NCBI RefSeq assembly: GCF_038751955.1
Contig: NZ_JBCEXH010000004.1
Location: 1 to 64,000 of the forward strand
Direction of reading: 5' to 3'
Length of the DNA: 64,000 nucleotides
DNA from: Methanocalculus natronophilus
Lineage (GTDB): Archaea > Halobacteriota > Methanomicrobia > Methanomicrobiales > Methanocorpusculaceae
The position numbers were made by a program, and so were the translations under genes. Below the pieces are notes generated by a model. That model worked only from the letters and a program-made list of their open reading frames with translations. It was not told the DNA's origin and did no database searches. This document shows, in pieces, positions 51,708-61,054 of this stretch; position 1 is the stretch's first letter, and every line of letters starts with the position of its first letter.

Positions 51708-52748
51708 ATGGATATTGCAGATTTCTATAAGGGAAAGACGGTCCTTGTCACCGGCGGGGTTGGGTCGATTGGTAGTTATCTGGTTTGGGAACTCCTCAAG
51801 TACGAGCCTATGAGTGTCCGGGTCCTCGATAATAACGAGACCGGGCTTTTCGATCTTGAACAGGCTCTCCAATCAGATCGAATTCGCCTGCTTGTTGGGG
51901 ATATACGCGATAAAGAGCGGCTTACTGTCGCAATGGAAGGTGTTGATATCGTCTTCCATGCGGCAGCTCTCAAGCACGTTCCTCTCTGTGAGTTCAATCC
52001 GTATGATGCGGTGAAGACAAATGTCATTGGTACCCAGAATGTACTTGACGCTGCGTACGATCAGGGTGTTAAAAAAGTCATCACCATCAGCACTGATAAA
52101 GCAGTGAATCCTTCAAATGTGATGGGGGCGACAAAACTTCTTGCCGAGCGGCTTACCATCTCTGCAAATATGTACCGTGGGCATAAGCGATCGTCTTTTT
52201 CCTGTGTCCGTTTTGGCAACGTCCTCAATTCACGGGGATCGGTTATACCACTCTTTACACAGCAGATTCAAAAGGGAGGACCGATAACCGTCACTCATCC
52301 GGAGATGAGACGATTCTTCATGGATATTCCATCTGCCACAGGACTTATCCTCAAAGCGGGGATGCTGTCTACCGGAAATGAAATCTTCATCCTGAAAATG
52401 CCTGCAGCCCGTATTATGGATCTTGCAGAGGTTATGCGGGATCTCCTTGCTCCAGAATATGGCTTTAAGCCGGAAGAGATTGCTATCGAGATCATTGGTA
52501 TGAGGGTTGGTGAAAAGATCGATGAAGAACTCCTGATAAGTGATGAAACAAGTTGTGTATATGATAATGAGGATATGATTGTCGTGATCCCAAAACAGCA
52601 ACCCTTCGCTAGGGGGTATTCACCTCAGGACCATGTGCATGATGGCTTTCATCTTGTGACAATGGATTCGTATTCTTCAAAGGATGCGCAGTTGTTGACG
52701 AGAGAGGAGATCATTAATCTACTCAATAAGATTGGTATGGAGGCATGA
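51708..52748 (+). CDS. UDP-GlcNAc 4,6-dehydratase-like protein (CapD/LegB/PseB family)
   Basis: 346 residues starting at the base after the previous stop. VLVTGGVGSIGSYLVWELL, FHAAALKHVPLCEFNPYDA and STDKAVNPSNVMGATK (modified catalytic segment with Lys) define the soluble CapD/PseB/LegB group; RRFFMDIPSATGLIL follows. First step in UDP-linked legionaminic or pseudaminic acid synthesis. Its end overlaps the PseI fragment (ATGA). Confidence 0.9.
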   Translation: MDIADFYKGKTVLVTGGVGSIGSYLVWELLKYEPMSVRVLDNNETGLFDLEQALQSDRIRLLVGDIRDKERLTVAMEGVDIVFHAAALKHVPLCEFNPYDAVKTNVIGTQNVLDAAYDQGVKKVITISTDKAVNPSNVMGATKLLAERLTISANMYRGHKRSSFSCVRFGNVLNSRGSVIPLFTQQIQKGGPITVTHPEMRRFFMDIPSATGLILKAGMLSTGNEIFILKMPAARIMDLAEVMRDLLAPEYGFKPEEIAIEIIGMRVGEKIDEELLISDETSCVYDNEDMIVVIPKQQPFARGYSPQDHVHDGFHLVTMDSYSSKDAQLLTREEIINLLNKIGMEA

Positions 52749-53293
52749 TCCACACCGCTCGCGATGCCGGATGCCGGGATCTGATCCTTCTCAAGTGCAC
52801 AAGCACCTACCCGGCCACCCCTGAGAACAGCAACATCCTCACCATCCCGCATATGCGCGAGCTCTTCAACTGTGAGGTCGGCCTCTCGGATCACACGCTT
52901 GGGATCGGCGCAGCGGTGGCGGCGGTCGCCCACGGCGCAACGGTGATCGAGAAGCATTTCACGCTCAGCCGCGCTGACGGCGGGGTGGACAGCGCCTTCT
53001 CGATGGAGCCAGCTGAGCTGAAAATGCTGGTAGAGGAGACAGAGCGCGCCTGGCAGTCGCTTGGCGGGGTCGTGTACGGGCCGACTGAGGCAGAGAAGAA
53101 ATCCCTGATGTTCCGCCGGTCGCTGTATGTTGCCGAGGATATGAAGGCTGGGGATATCTTCACGCGGGAGAACCTGCGGTGCGTCCGGCCGGGGCTGGGG
53201 CTTGCGCCAAAGTATTATGAGGTTTTATTGGGGAAGCGGGCTAATAGGGATGTGAGGAAGGGTAAGGGTGTTGAGTGGGGGATGGTTGGATGA
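52745..53293 (+). pseudogene. pseI: C-terminal half of pseudaminic acid synthase
   Basis: 182 residues. LILLKCTSTYPATPENSNIL, VGLSDHTLGIGAA, HFTLSRADGGVDSAFSMEP, then the SAF domain FRRSLYVAEDMKAGDIFT and IRPG-like RCVRPGLGLAPKY are PseI. The first ~165 residues, including the EAGxNHNG metal/PEP site, are absent, so synthase activity is not expected. It is GC-rich and fused by an ATGA overlap to the dehydratase gene, so it may still be translated. Confidence 0.88.
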
Positions 53294-53389
53294 GGAAAAT
53301 CCAAAAGTAAGGGATATAAGAATGAATTATATTACATATATCTTACCAAAATATGAATGTATATCAATTATAACGGTGATAAAACATTG

Positions 53390-54298
53390 ATGAAGAAACT
53401 TTTGTCTCCACTCAAAAATAAAATAATGCAGTATCTCCCAAAAAATGATCTCCATGGATTTGAATACACTGTTACTGAATTAGTTGGAATGTATGAGAAT
53501 AGCACACTTGCATCAAAATGGCATGGTACAATTATTAGCGATGATATTATTCAATATAAGACGAGTGATACGATATTCATACTTGGAAGTGGACCAAGTA
53601 TTAATGAAATAACTTCTTCCGAATGGGAGCATATTCGGCAACATAACTCAATTGGTTTTAATTATTGGTTCGCTCATGAATTTGTTCCAACCTTCTATGC
53701 GTTTCAGGGTGGCAATGATGAAATGCTAAAAATCCTTCAGGATAAATACTCTGAATACCACAATATTCCTTTTATCATCAGAGGGAGTGCATTTGCAAAG
53801 GGTGAGTTCAATTTTGATGATGAGCGAATAAATCTCCTAAAGAATAATCCTGTTTTTTATATAAATGAATATCCTATTGCAGGAAGATGTTCAATTGATC
53901 CATATCTACTATTCAGATACATGGAGGCCCTTGGATTTATGACTTATAGTCATATATCAAAATTCATTCCAAAGTGGAGAGGAACATTGGGCTTATTGAT
54001 TATGTTGGCTTATCAGATGGGTTATAAAAGAATTGTACTATGTGGTATAGATATGCAAAAACCTGATCATTTTTGGGATTATGAACCATATCTTTCAGTG
54101 AAACAAAAGTATTCACTTCCTGATAAAGGAACGGCAAATTTAATGACTTTTACTGATGAGTCTGTATCAGCAAATACTGTCCCTCGGTATGTCTATTGTT
54201 TACGAGATTGGATGTATGAAAAGAATGGTGTAGAATTATTTATTATGAATACAAAAACTGTTCTTCACCCAGAATTAGATGTGTATAAGTATCGATAG
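53390..54298 (+). CDS. DUF115/GT42-like protein, candidate nonulosonate transferase
   Basis: About 302 residues from ATG 53390 (GGTGAT upstream; ATG 53357 possible). IFILGSGPSINEITSSEWEH matches the start shared by DUF115/MAF-type proteins and GT42 sialyltransferases; FNYWFAHEFVPTFYAFQ and RIVLCGIDMQKPDHFW continue this pattern. Such enzymes transfer nonulosonic acids to surface acceptors. Next to nonulosonate synthesis genes this is a plausible role, not proven. AT-rich. Confidence 0.6.
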   Translation: MKKLLSPLKNKIMQYLPKNDLHGFEYTVTELVGMYENSTLASKWHGTIISDDIIQYKTSDTIFILGSGPSINEITSSEWEHIRQHNSIGFNYWFAHEFVPTFYAFQGGNDEMLKILQDKYSEYHNIPFIIRGSAFAKGEFNFDDERINLLKNNPVFYINEYPIAGRCSIDPYLLFRYMEALGFMTYSHISKFIPKWRGTLGLLIMLAYQMGYKRIVLCGIDMQKPDHFWDYEPYLSVKQKYSLPDKGTANLMTFTDESVSANTVPRYVYCLRDWMYEKNGVELFIMNTKTVLHPELDVYKYR

Positions 54299-54300
54299 TC

Positions 54301-54492
54301 ATGAACCTCCTCATCATTAACCAGCACCCCTCCGACTCCCTCGGTGGGAGCGAAATGCAGTGCGACCTCATCGCACGCGGGCTCACGGAGCGCGGGCATC
54401 AGGTGGTCTATGCGTCCGTGGGGAGCATGCGAAAAGAGGAGTATCCGGGGCTGCCGTATCGTGTGGTGCCACTGGCTATTAATAGGAAGTAG
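54301..54492 (+). pseudogene. Duplicated 5' stub of the downstream GT4 gene
   Basis: 63 residues: LLIINQHPSDSLGGSEMQCD, then LIARGLTERGHQVVYASVG..KEEYPGLPYRVVPLAI and a stop. Nearly every position matches the first 60 residues of the next gene (54498). The remainder of the enzyme is missing. GC-rich here, whereas the body of the downstream gene is AT-rich, suggesting that the downstream gene is a recombinant. Confidence 0.85.
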
Positions 54493-54497
54493 ATTAA

Positions 54498-55604
54498 ATG
54501 AAAATTCTTATCATAAATTCCCATCCCTCCGATGCCCTCGGTGGCAGCGAAATGCAGTGCGACCTTATCGCACGCGGGCTTACAGAGCGGGGGAATGAAG
54601 TCATCTACGGGGCTGTGGGCCGCAAACGAAAGGAGAGTTATACAGGATTGCCGTATCGTGTGGTGTCACTTGCAATTGAGCGTCGTGGGGCGTTAACAAA
54701 GGTGTTGCAGGAGGAGAATCCGGATGTGATCTATTGGAGGTTTAATAAGCATTATCTTCTCCAGGCTGTGAAGGAGAGTAAACGGGCAGGCGTGTCGTTT
54801 GTCTTTGCAGTTTCACATGTGAATGATGTTACAAAGTATGCTTATAAACCAATAATGGTTCGTTCAAGAATGGATAAAGCATTATCTTACTTTCTTATCT
54901 TGGTGCAGATGATTCATTCTGGATGGAATTATAGGGCTTTTCAATATGTCACAGCAGTGACCACACTCAATAGCCAATATTTAGGAAGACTTCCGGTTAA
55001 AAAACAACGCGTCGTATGGAATAGTGTACCGCTAAGCGAAGATCCATTCAATTGGGAAAAAAAATATTGTGTGTGGATTGCAAATATCAAACCTAGTAAA
55101 CGACCAGAAGCATATATTAAACTCGCTTCGATCTTAAAGGAAAGGTGCCCTGAACTAGATTTCTTAATGATTGGTGCTATACAGAACAAATTCTATAATT
55201 CAATCATTCAGGAAGCTGAAGAACACAATAATTTTTACTATCTTGGTTTTCAATCACCTGAATTTGTTAATGGCGTTTTAGCCAAGGCAGAATGTATGCT
55301 ACATACATGTGAGCCCGAAGGTTTTGGGAATAATTTTATTCAAGCCTGGATACAGGGTTGCCCGACCATTACATTAGAATTTGATCCTGATGGTCTTATC
55401 CAAACTGAACATTTGGGTTTCGTATCCGGTACTATAGAACAGATGGCTAATGATGTTGAGACGTTATTGAAAGATGAAAAGCTAGGTGATGAGATCGGCA
55501 ATCGGGCACAAGCCTTTGCGCATGCCAACTTCACACCTGATAGAATGGTTGACGAAATTGAAGCTTTTCTGGAAGAGGTGGTGCATGAATACCGGCGCAG
55601 TTAA
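54498..55604 (+). CDS. Family 4 glycosyltransferase (GT-B fold)
   Basis: 368 residues. N-terminal ILIINSHPSDALGGSEMQCD with the GG loop, central CVWIANIKPSKRPEAYIKLA donor-domain start, and LHTCEPEGFGNNFIQAWIQG with the EPEGFG ExFG-type motif. The first ~60 codons are GC-rich and almost identical in protein to the stub upstream, the rest AT-rich: likely a fusion of two related genes. Confidence 0.88.
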   Translation: MKILIINSHPSDALGGSEMQCDLIARGLTERGNEVIYGAVGRKRKESYTGLPYRVVSLAIERRGALTKVLQEENPDVIYWRFNKHYLLQAVKESKRAGVSFVFAVSHVNDVTKYAYKPIMVRSRMDKALSYFLILVQMIHSGWNYRAFQYVTAVTTLNSQYLGRLPVKKQRVVWNSVPLSEDPFNWEKKYCVWIANIKPSKRPEAYIKLASILKERCPELDFLMIGAIQNKFYNSIIQEAEEHNNFYYLGFQSPEFVNGVLAKAECMLHTCEPEGFGNNFIQAWIQGCPTITLEFDPDGLIQTEHLGFVSGTIEQMANDVETLLKDEKLGDEIGNRAQAFAHANFTPDRMVDEIEAFLEEVVHEYRRS

Positions 55605-55789
55605 TTTCTATTGCAATTCCCTTAAATCTGAATATTTTTTATACAACATTTTATTGAATAATAGCTCTAAAGCATCCAGATACGATACCGTAACTAAGGA
55701 GCGAAAAACTCATCAAGACGCAACAATACTCAAGATACAAAGATTTGATTACCTCGCAATTTGCCTTCATTCAATCTCCTCGATAATTT

Positions 55790-56339
55790 ATCCCAGGCAC
55801 AACCATAAACGCTGGAACCCCTTCATCGGAAAAGATCAATCCGGCGCCCAGGTCATCGCTCCCTTCGCCGATCCCGCCTGGGCAGGCTACTGGCTCGCTG
55901 CCCCGCGAGAGATGCGCAAAGGCCAGAAGCTCTACCTGGAGATGCTCAACATGAAGTTTCCGGCGCTCTTTGCGCTGCCGGGGAAGGCGAACTTTGGCGT
56001 TCACCGGGGGCATCGTCTCCTCTCCCTGTTCAGGGGGGATCACATCTCCTCAAATCGCAGGTACAGCGGCGAGCCCCGTGGCTTGGTATCAGGTCGACGC
56101 TCACGGCAAACTACCTGGACTATGACGAGATGTTCCGCACCAGGGAGGATTACCAGGCGACGCTTGCGGCTGCCTTTTCTTATCTGAAGGATGAAGAGGT
56201 TGTGCCGTGGCTGGACCTGGATCTGCTCCGGGATGAGCATATGCGGCGGGATCATTGGGATGCGTTTTGTGTGCTGATTGGGCTTGCGGCGAACATGGTG
56301 GAGAAGCCGTTGGGTAGTGGAGTAGAGGTGTTAGTATGA
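55790..56339 (+). pseudogene. Frameshifted C-terminal remnant, asparagine-synthetase-like
   Basis: From about 55790 one frame reads HNHKRWNPFIGKDQSGAQVI, then APFADPAWAGYWLAAPREMR.. to LLSLFRG; the next frame continues from the G6 run at 56033-56038 as GSHLLKSQVQRRAPWLGIRS.. DYDEMFRTREDYQATL.. to the stop at 56339. The PFADPAWAGYWLAAPRE section resembles the C-terminal region of asparagine-synthetase-like proteins in surface-sugar loci, but I am not certain of the family. No proper start is present. GC-rich island between AT-rich genes. Confidence 0.55.
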
Positions 56340-57457
56340 GAATTGTTTATATTGCGACTTCGACCATCCCGTCACGGACGGCTAATAGTATTCATGTGAT
56401 GAAGATGTGCCAGGCGTTTGCGCAGAATGGGCATGAGGTGACGCTTATTGTACCGGACTGGAAAGAGGGGATTGAGTCGGGTGTGGAGGATGTGTATGAA
56501 TTTTATGGGGTGGAGAGGTGTTTTAGTATAAAATATTGTGGCACCCAACCTGGTAAGCTAAACAGAATTACTTATGGTCTGAAGGCAGTGAAACAGGCAA
56601 AAAAATTGTCACCTCATATTTTATACAGTCGAGATGTCGTCACCTCATATTTTGCAACACTTCAGTATATGCAAGTTATCTTTGAATCTCACGCTCCAAT
56701 CAAGGATTCTGGGATATTTTCGAATTGGATTTTCCAAAGGTTAATTAGCATGCCAACACTTAAAAAAATCATAGTGATCACTCAGGCCTTAAAAAAATAT
56801 TATCTAGATAATTATCCAATACCACCAGAGACAATTCTAGTAGCTCCTGATGGGGCGGATATGGTCCCAGAACAAACTATTCCATTTCAATTTCCAAATC
56901 AAGGTAGGAAGCTGCAAGTTGGTTATGTTGGCCATTTGTATAAGGGGCGTGGCATTGATATCATCTGTCAATTAGCAGATATTTGTTCATGGGCAGATTT
57001 TCACATAATTGGTGGAAGAGATACAGATATTCATTATTTACAAAATAATACTTCACACCTTTCTAATTTATATATACACGGCTTTAAAACACCACGTGAT
57101 GCTGAACGATATCGTCTTGGGTGTGACGTTCTTATTGCACCATATCAGCTTCGTGTATCCGTTTTTGGTAAAGGCGATACGACCACAGAGAACTGGATGT
57201 CTCCGATGAAAATCTTTGAGTATATGGCTGTAGGAAAAGCTATAGTTGCTTCTGATTTACCAGTTTTAAGGGAAGTTTTATATGACGAATATAATGCACT
57301 TCTCTGCGATCCCGAGGATATCGATACTTGGGTTATAGCAATGACCCGGCTACTTAATAATACTGAATTGCGCTTTAAATTAGGAGAAAACGCTAAATCA
57401 GAATTTTACAATAAATATACTTGGTATGTACGTTCAAGAAATATAATTATAAATTAA
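56336..57457 (+). CDS. Family 4 glycosyltransferase
   Basis: 373 residues. RIVYIATSTIPSRTANSIHV start, VGYVGHLYKGRGIDIICQLA donor-domain start, and WMSPMKIFEYMAVGKAIVASDLP, the usual GT4 SPxKxFEYMAxG motif contacting the nucleotide sugar. ATG overlaps the stop of the preceding remnant (ATGA). The first ~60 codons are GC-richer than the rest, as in the previous GT4. Confidence 0.9.
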   Translation: MRIVYIATSTIPSRTANSIHVMKMCQAFAQNGHEVTLIVPDWKEGIESGVEDVYEFYGVERCFSIKYCGTQPGKLNRITYGLKAVKQAKKLSPHILYSRDVVTSYFATLQYMQVIFESHAPIKDSGIFSNWIFQRLISMPTLKKIIVITQALKKYYLDNYPIPPETILVAPDGADMVPEQTIPFQFPNQGRKLQVGYVGHLYKGRGIDIICQLADICSWADFHIIGGRDTDIHYLQNNTSHLSNLYIHGFKTPRDAERYRLGCDVLIAPYQLRVSVFGKGDTTTENWMSPMKIFEYMAVGKAIVASDLPVLREVLYDEYNALLCDPEDIDTWVIAMTRLLNNTELRFKLGENAKSEFYNKYTWYVRSRNIIIN

Positions 57458-57600
57458 TATATTTATAAGTTATGATCTGTATGTAAATATTTAGTGTGTA
57501 TTTCCGCATTCTCAACATATTTATTGATAGTATCCGTAATTCCCTGTAAATTTAATTAAGGCTCTGTACCAAGTTAGAATTGCAAAAGAGGAACAGAGCC

Positions 57601-58002
57601 ATGGATATATACGATTTAGCAGAAGATTATCTTTCCGATCCACAGGGTGCAATGCAGACCCTGCTGACCACCTTTATGAACATGGTTATGCGCTGTGAGG
57701 CTGAGCAGCAAGCTGGAGCAGGGTATTATGAGCGTTCTGAACACCGGACCGCCACACGGAACGGGTATTCAGAACGAGGTTTAAAAACACGATACGGCGA
57801 CATACGGCTTCAAAAACCTGAGTTTCGTGAGAGGCCATTCCAGACAATTATCTTTGAGCGATACTCACGAGTTGAACGCGCTCTTATTCTTGCAATCACC
57901 GAGTCGTATATCAACGGTGTCTCGACCCGAAAGATCAATGAAACGATGAAACACTTCGGGATCACCAATATCTGTCCGGATACCGTCTCCAGGATGGCCA
58001 AG
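57601..58002 (+). pseudogene. IS256-family transposase, 5' part
   Basis: 134 codons from ATG 57601: DIYDLAEDYLSDPQGAMQTL, YYERSEHRTATRNGYSERGL and YINGVSTRKINETMKHFGI, the normal N-terminal half of IS256 mutator-type transposases. Cut after ..DTVSRMAK by the IS21-family insertion. Joining base 58002 to 60278 restores a continuous 392-residue protein. Confidence 0.9.
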
Positions 58003-58099
58003 TGTCAACGTCGGTCTAGAAATCCCCAAGTATGTCGGAATAATTCTCCCCACCTCACTTAAACCTATCGTCAATTCTCTATCAAACATTAGGAAACCT

Positions 58100-58879
58100 C
58101 TATTCTGCCGATTCATGCTTGTTCACCCATAATTTGTGGCTCTTTCTGTCTTTCATACGATAACTCTCTCCCCGGATATTCACCGTTCTACAGTGGTGCA
58201 GGATTCGATCCAGAAGTGCTGCGGCAATCACCTGATCCTGAAAGATCTCTCCCCAGTTACCAAACGATTTGTTCGAGGTGAAGATCGTTGATCCCTGCTC
58301 ATATCGCCGGGATATCAACTGGAAGAAGCAGTACGCTGCCTGAGCATCAAATGGAAGATACCCGATCTCATCGATGATCAGGAGACCTGGTCGGGTGAGT
58401 TTCTTCAGATACCGATCAAGCTGATCACTGTGATATGCTTCTTTGAGCTGTTCGATCAGGACAGACGCATTGATGAAGAGAACCGGGATCCCCTGTTCAA
58501 TTGCTGAAACACCCAGACCAATCGCCAGATGCGTTTTTCCAACGCCTGGTGGTCCAAGGAAGACCACATTTTCTGCAGTATCGATAAATCTCAGAGTGGC
58601 AAGATCTCTGATCACCGTCTGATCAATTGAGGGTTGAAACGTAAAATCAAACTCTTCAATTCGCTTCAGAAGAGGGAAACCAGCACTTTTTGTACGGGTT
58701 CTAATTCTCGTCGATGTCCTGTTGTTCCATTCCTGTTCAACCAGATACCCGATCGTCTCTATGGGACTGAGGTTCTCATTCATTGCACGTTCAAGCGTTG
58801 GTTCAAGCAGAGCATCCATTGCATCCAGTTTCATCATGGTAAGGCGGTGATGGATCTGCTCAAGAAGAAGAGTCGTCAT
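58100..58879 (-). CDS. istB: IS21-family transposition ATPase IstB
   Basis: 259 residues, AAA+/DnaA-like. Walker [15 protein letters not shown], Walker [12 protein letters not shown] and the preceding [12 protein letters not shown] strand are canonical. IstB assembles on DNA and stimulates the IstA transposase. Start ATG 58879 overlaps the istA stop. Confidence 0.95.
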   Translation of the reverse strand: MTTLLLEQIHHRLTMMKLDAMDALLEPTLERAMNENLSPIETIGYLVEQEWNNRTSTRIRTRTKSAGFPLLKRIEEFDFTFQPSIDQTVIRDLATLRFIDTAENVVFLGPPGVGKTHLAIGLGVSAIEQGIPVLFINASVLIEQLKEAYHSDQLDRYLKKLTRPGLLIIDEIGYLPFDAQAAYCFFQLISRRYEQGSTIFTSNKSFGNWGEIFQDQVIAAALLDRILHHCRTVNIRGESYRMKDRKSHKLWVNKHESAE

Positions 58880-60174
58880 ACCCGGCCCTCCTCTGCAAAA
58901 GCGTCATATTCGGCAAGGTCTCGTGTTTCAACAGAATGTTGATCAATGGCTGGCTTTTTTACCCGTTCTTTCTTTGCCGTATTGCTGGATAAACCCAGGA
59001 TTTCTTTGTAAAGCCCTTCAAAATGCTCTTTTTTCTTTGAACGCTCGTTTCTTCCATTCAGGAGAATATGGGTGCAGATCTCTGTGCCATCAGCTTGAAT
59101 TGACACGTGATTCTCGTGGACATATGCGTCAACACGTCTTCCTGCAAACTTCCAGGGAACTGAGTAGCTATTCCCGTATAACGAGATGTAGCAGTCTTTG
59201 GAAACTTTTCGGGATTCTTTCCTCTTGAGGAGATACGGTTTGTACGAGGAGAAAGGACGAAGGTTCTCCCGAACCAGGCGATCAAACGGAATCTCATTGG
59301 TGGTTCCATGAACTTTCCCATTGACGCAGTTGAGCCAGGTACGTGCCTGAAGATTCAGATCCTCAATAGAATGGAATGTTCGGCCGTACAAGAGGTTGTC
59401 TTTGATGTAGTGAATTGCACGCTCAACTTTACCTTTGGTTTTGGCCCGACCCAGCCGGCAGAGCCGTGATGTAAACCCGAAGTGGTCACGGAAGTCTGCA
59501 AAGAGGGGATGAAATTCTGAAGAGGTTGAGGGATATTTCCGGTTAAGAACGACACTCCGAAGGTTATCATAGAGGATCATCTCAGTAACTCCACCAAAAT
59601 ACTCAAAGGCGCCCAGGTGTCCTTTGAGAAGAGCAGGAAGACCCTGATGGGGGAAGAATTCTACATATCTCATTCGCGAATAGCCAAGAACCATTGAGAG
59701 GCCATAAACCTTCTTTTTGGATCCATTGGCCGTTTCATAGGGATACTCAAGCCAGTCACACTGCATCATCTCTCCTGGTTTGGTTTCATATCTGATTTCA
59801 GCAGGAATGGTGATGTTAGGACGAATCTGCCGGATATAATCGCCAAGTATTGTTGTTCCGCCATCATACCCGAGATCCTGGATCTCTTCCAGAAGTCGAA
59901 CACGGCTCAGACGAGGATAATTGTTCAGCCTCTCCTTGATGTATGGTTTGAAGGGATCCAGCTTGCTTGGCTTATTTCTGGTCTGAGGATGTTTTGATGG
60001 TTGATCCAAAGACAGGTGCCGAACTATGGTTTTTCTGTCATAACCGGTTTCTCGGGCCAGCAAGCTGATATTGACTTTCCCTGTTGCCAGTTCCTGTTCA
60101 CGAGCTAAATCCAGTAACATAAAATACTCCTCGTCCTTGAGCATGTGAATCCCAGATACTCTCTGGTTGCACAT
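58876..60174 (-). CDS. istA: IS21-family transposase IstA
   Basis: 432 residues. N-terminal helix-turn-helix ([19 protein letters not shown]), then an rve/DDE core: [12 protein letters not shown] (first Asp), LYDNLRSVV (second Asp) and [15 protein letters not shown] (Glu), and a C-terminal beta-barrel. Full length, so the element may be active. Confidence 0.95.
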   Translation of the reverse strand: MCNQRVSGIHMLKDEEYFMLLDLAREQELATGKVNISLLARETGYDRKTIVRHLSLDQPSKHPQTRNKPSKLDPFKPYIKERLNNYPRLSRVRLLEEIQDLGYDGGTTILGDYIRQIRPNITIPAEIRYETKPGEMMQCDWLEYPYETANGSKKKVYGLSMVLGYSRMRYVEFFPHQGLPALLKGHLGAFEYFGGVTEMILYDNLRSVVLNRKYPSTSSEFHPLFADFRDHFGFTSRLCRLGRAKTKGKVERAIHYIKDNLLYGRTFHSIEDLNLQARTWLNCVNGKVHGTTNEIPFDRLVRENLRPFSSYKPYLLKRKESRKVSKDCYISLYGNSYSVPWKFAGRRVDAYVHENHVSIQADGTEICTHILLNGRNERSKKKEHFEGLYKEILGLSSNTAKKERVKKPAIDQHSVETRDLAEYDAFAEEGRV

Positions 60175-60175
60175 T

Positions 60176-60272
60176 GGGGATTTTTATTCCGACACAACTG
60201 GGGAATTTTATCCCGACGTATTTGGGTATTTTTACGCCGACGAAACTGGGGAAAAGTAAACCGACATTGACA
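60176..60272. repeat. Multiple transposase-binding-type repeats at the IS21 right end
   Basis: Four direct repeats about 20-25 bases apart share a TNGGG(N)ATTTTTA..CCGAC-like pattern: ATTGGGGATTTTTATTCCGA, ACTGGGGAATTTTATCCCGA, TTTGGGTATTTTTACGCCGA and ACTGGGGAAAAGTAAACCGA. Two inverted, less perfect copies lie at the left end (58010-58060). Arrays like this are known in IS21-family ends. Confidence 0.75.
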
Positions 60273-60277
60273 CCAAG

Positions 60278-61054
60278 GAACTTGACGGTGTTGTACAAGA
60301 ATTCAGAAATCGTCCAATCGAGCATTCTTTCCCGTATTTAATCGTTGATGCAACGTATCTCAAGGTCCGTCGCGGTACCCGTGTTGTATCCCAGGCTCTT
60401 CTCATCACAGCCGGGATCCGGGAGGATGGGTTCCGTGAGATACTCAGTATCGACCTGATGGACAGCGAAGGTGAAGCCTTCTGGTACGAACATTTTGAGA
60501 TGCTCAAGGAGCGTGGTCTCCACGGAGTACAACTTCTCATCTCTGATGGACACACAGGGATTCAGAATGCAGTTCAACGAGCTTTTCTCGGTTCTAGCTG
60601 GCAGATGTGTCATGTCCATATGCACAGGATCATCAAATCCAAGGGGATCAGGAGGTCCGATATAAAAAACGTTGTTGAGATTGTCAGAAATGGAATTCAG
60701 GGAGATTTCCAGGCACTCCAGAACGCCATACAACAGTTGGAAGAGATGGGATACAAGAGTGCTGCGGCAAGTCTTGAACGGTTCTCTACGGACCTTCTCA
60801 ACTACCAGGCGTTTCCTGAAGAGCACTGGAAACGTCTCAGGACAACGAATATGCTGGAACGCGTGAATCTTGAGATTAAGAGGAGATCACGAAGTATTGG
60901 GGCGTTTCCGAACGGCGATTCAGCGATGCGTCTTATAGGGTCGATCCTGATCGATATCAATGAAGACTGGCTCTGTGGCAAACGATACCTGACGATATCG
61001 CCTCCTGTCGATGAGATGACCAGATCGCCGAGAGAGTGTCCTGCAGCTGTTTAA
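60278..61054 (+). pseudogene. IS256-family transposase, 3' part
   Basis: Continues in frame from base 58002 after one CCAAG copy: ELDGVVQEFRNRP, then LIVDATYLKVRRG (first catalytic Asp), LISDGHTGIQNAV (second Asp), CHVHMHRII and TTNMLERVNLEIKRRSRSIG near the C-terminal catalytic Glu. Contains the catalytic domain but lacks the N-terminal DNA-binding part. Confidence 0.9.

Larger units (their letters stand above)
58003..60272 (-). mobile_element. IS21-family insertion sequence, complete, 2270 bp
   Basis: Both ends start TGTCAAYGTCGGTYTA in inverted orientation (58003 and 60272). The 5-bp target duplication CCAAG is at 57998-58002 and 60273-60277. Inside lie istA and istB with a 4-base overlap. 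Several inner copies of a GGGNATTTT..CCGAC-type motif near both ends are probable transposase-binding sites. Intact ends, genes and target duplication indicate a recent insertion. Confidence 0.93.
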
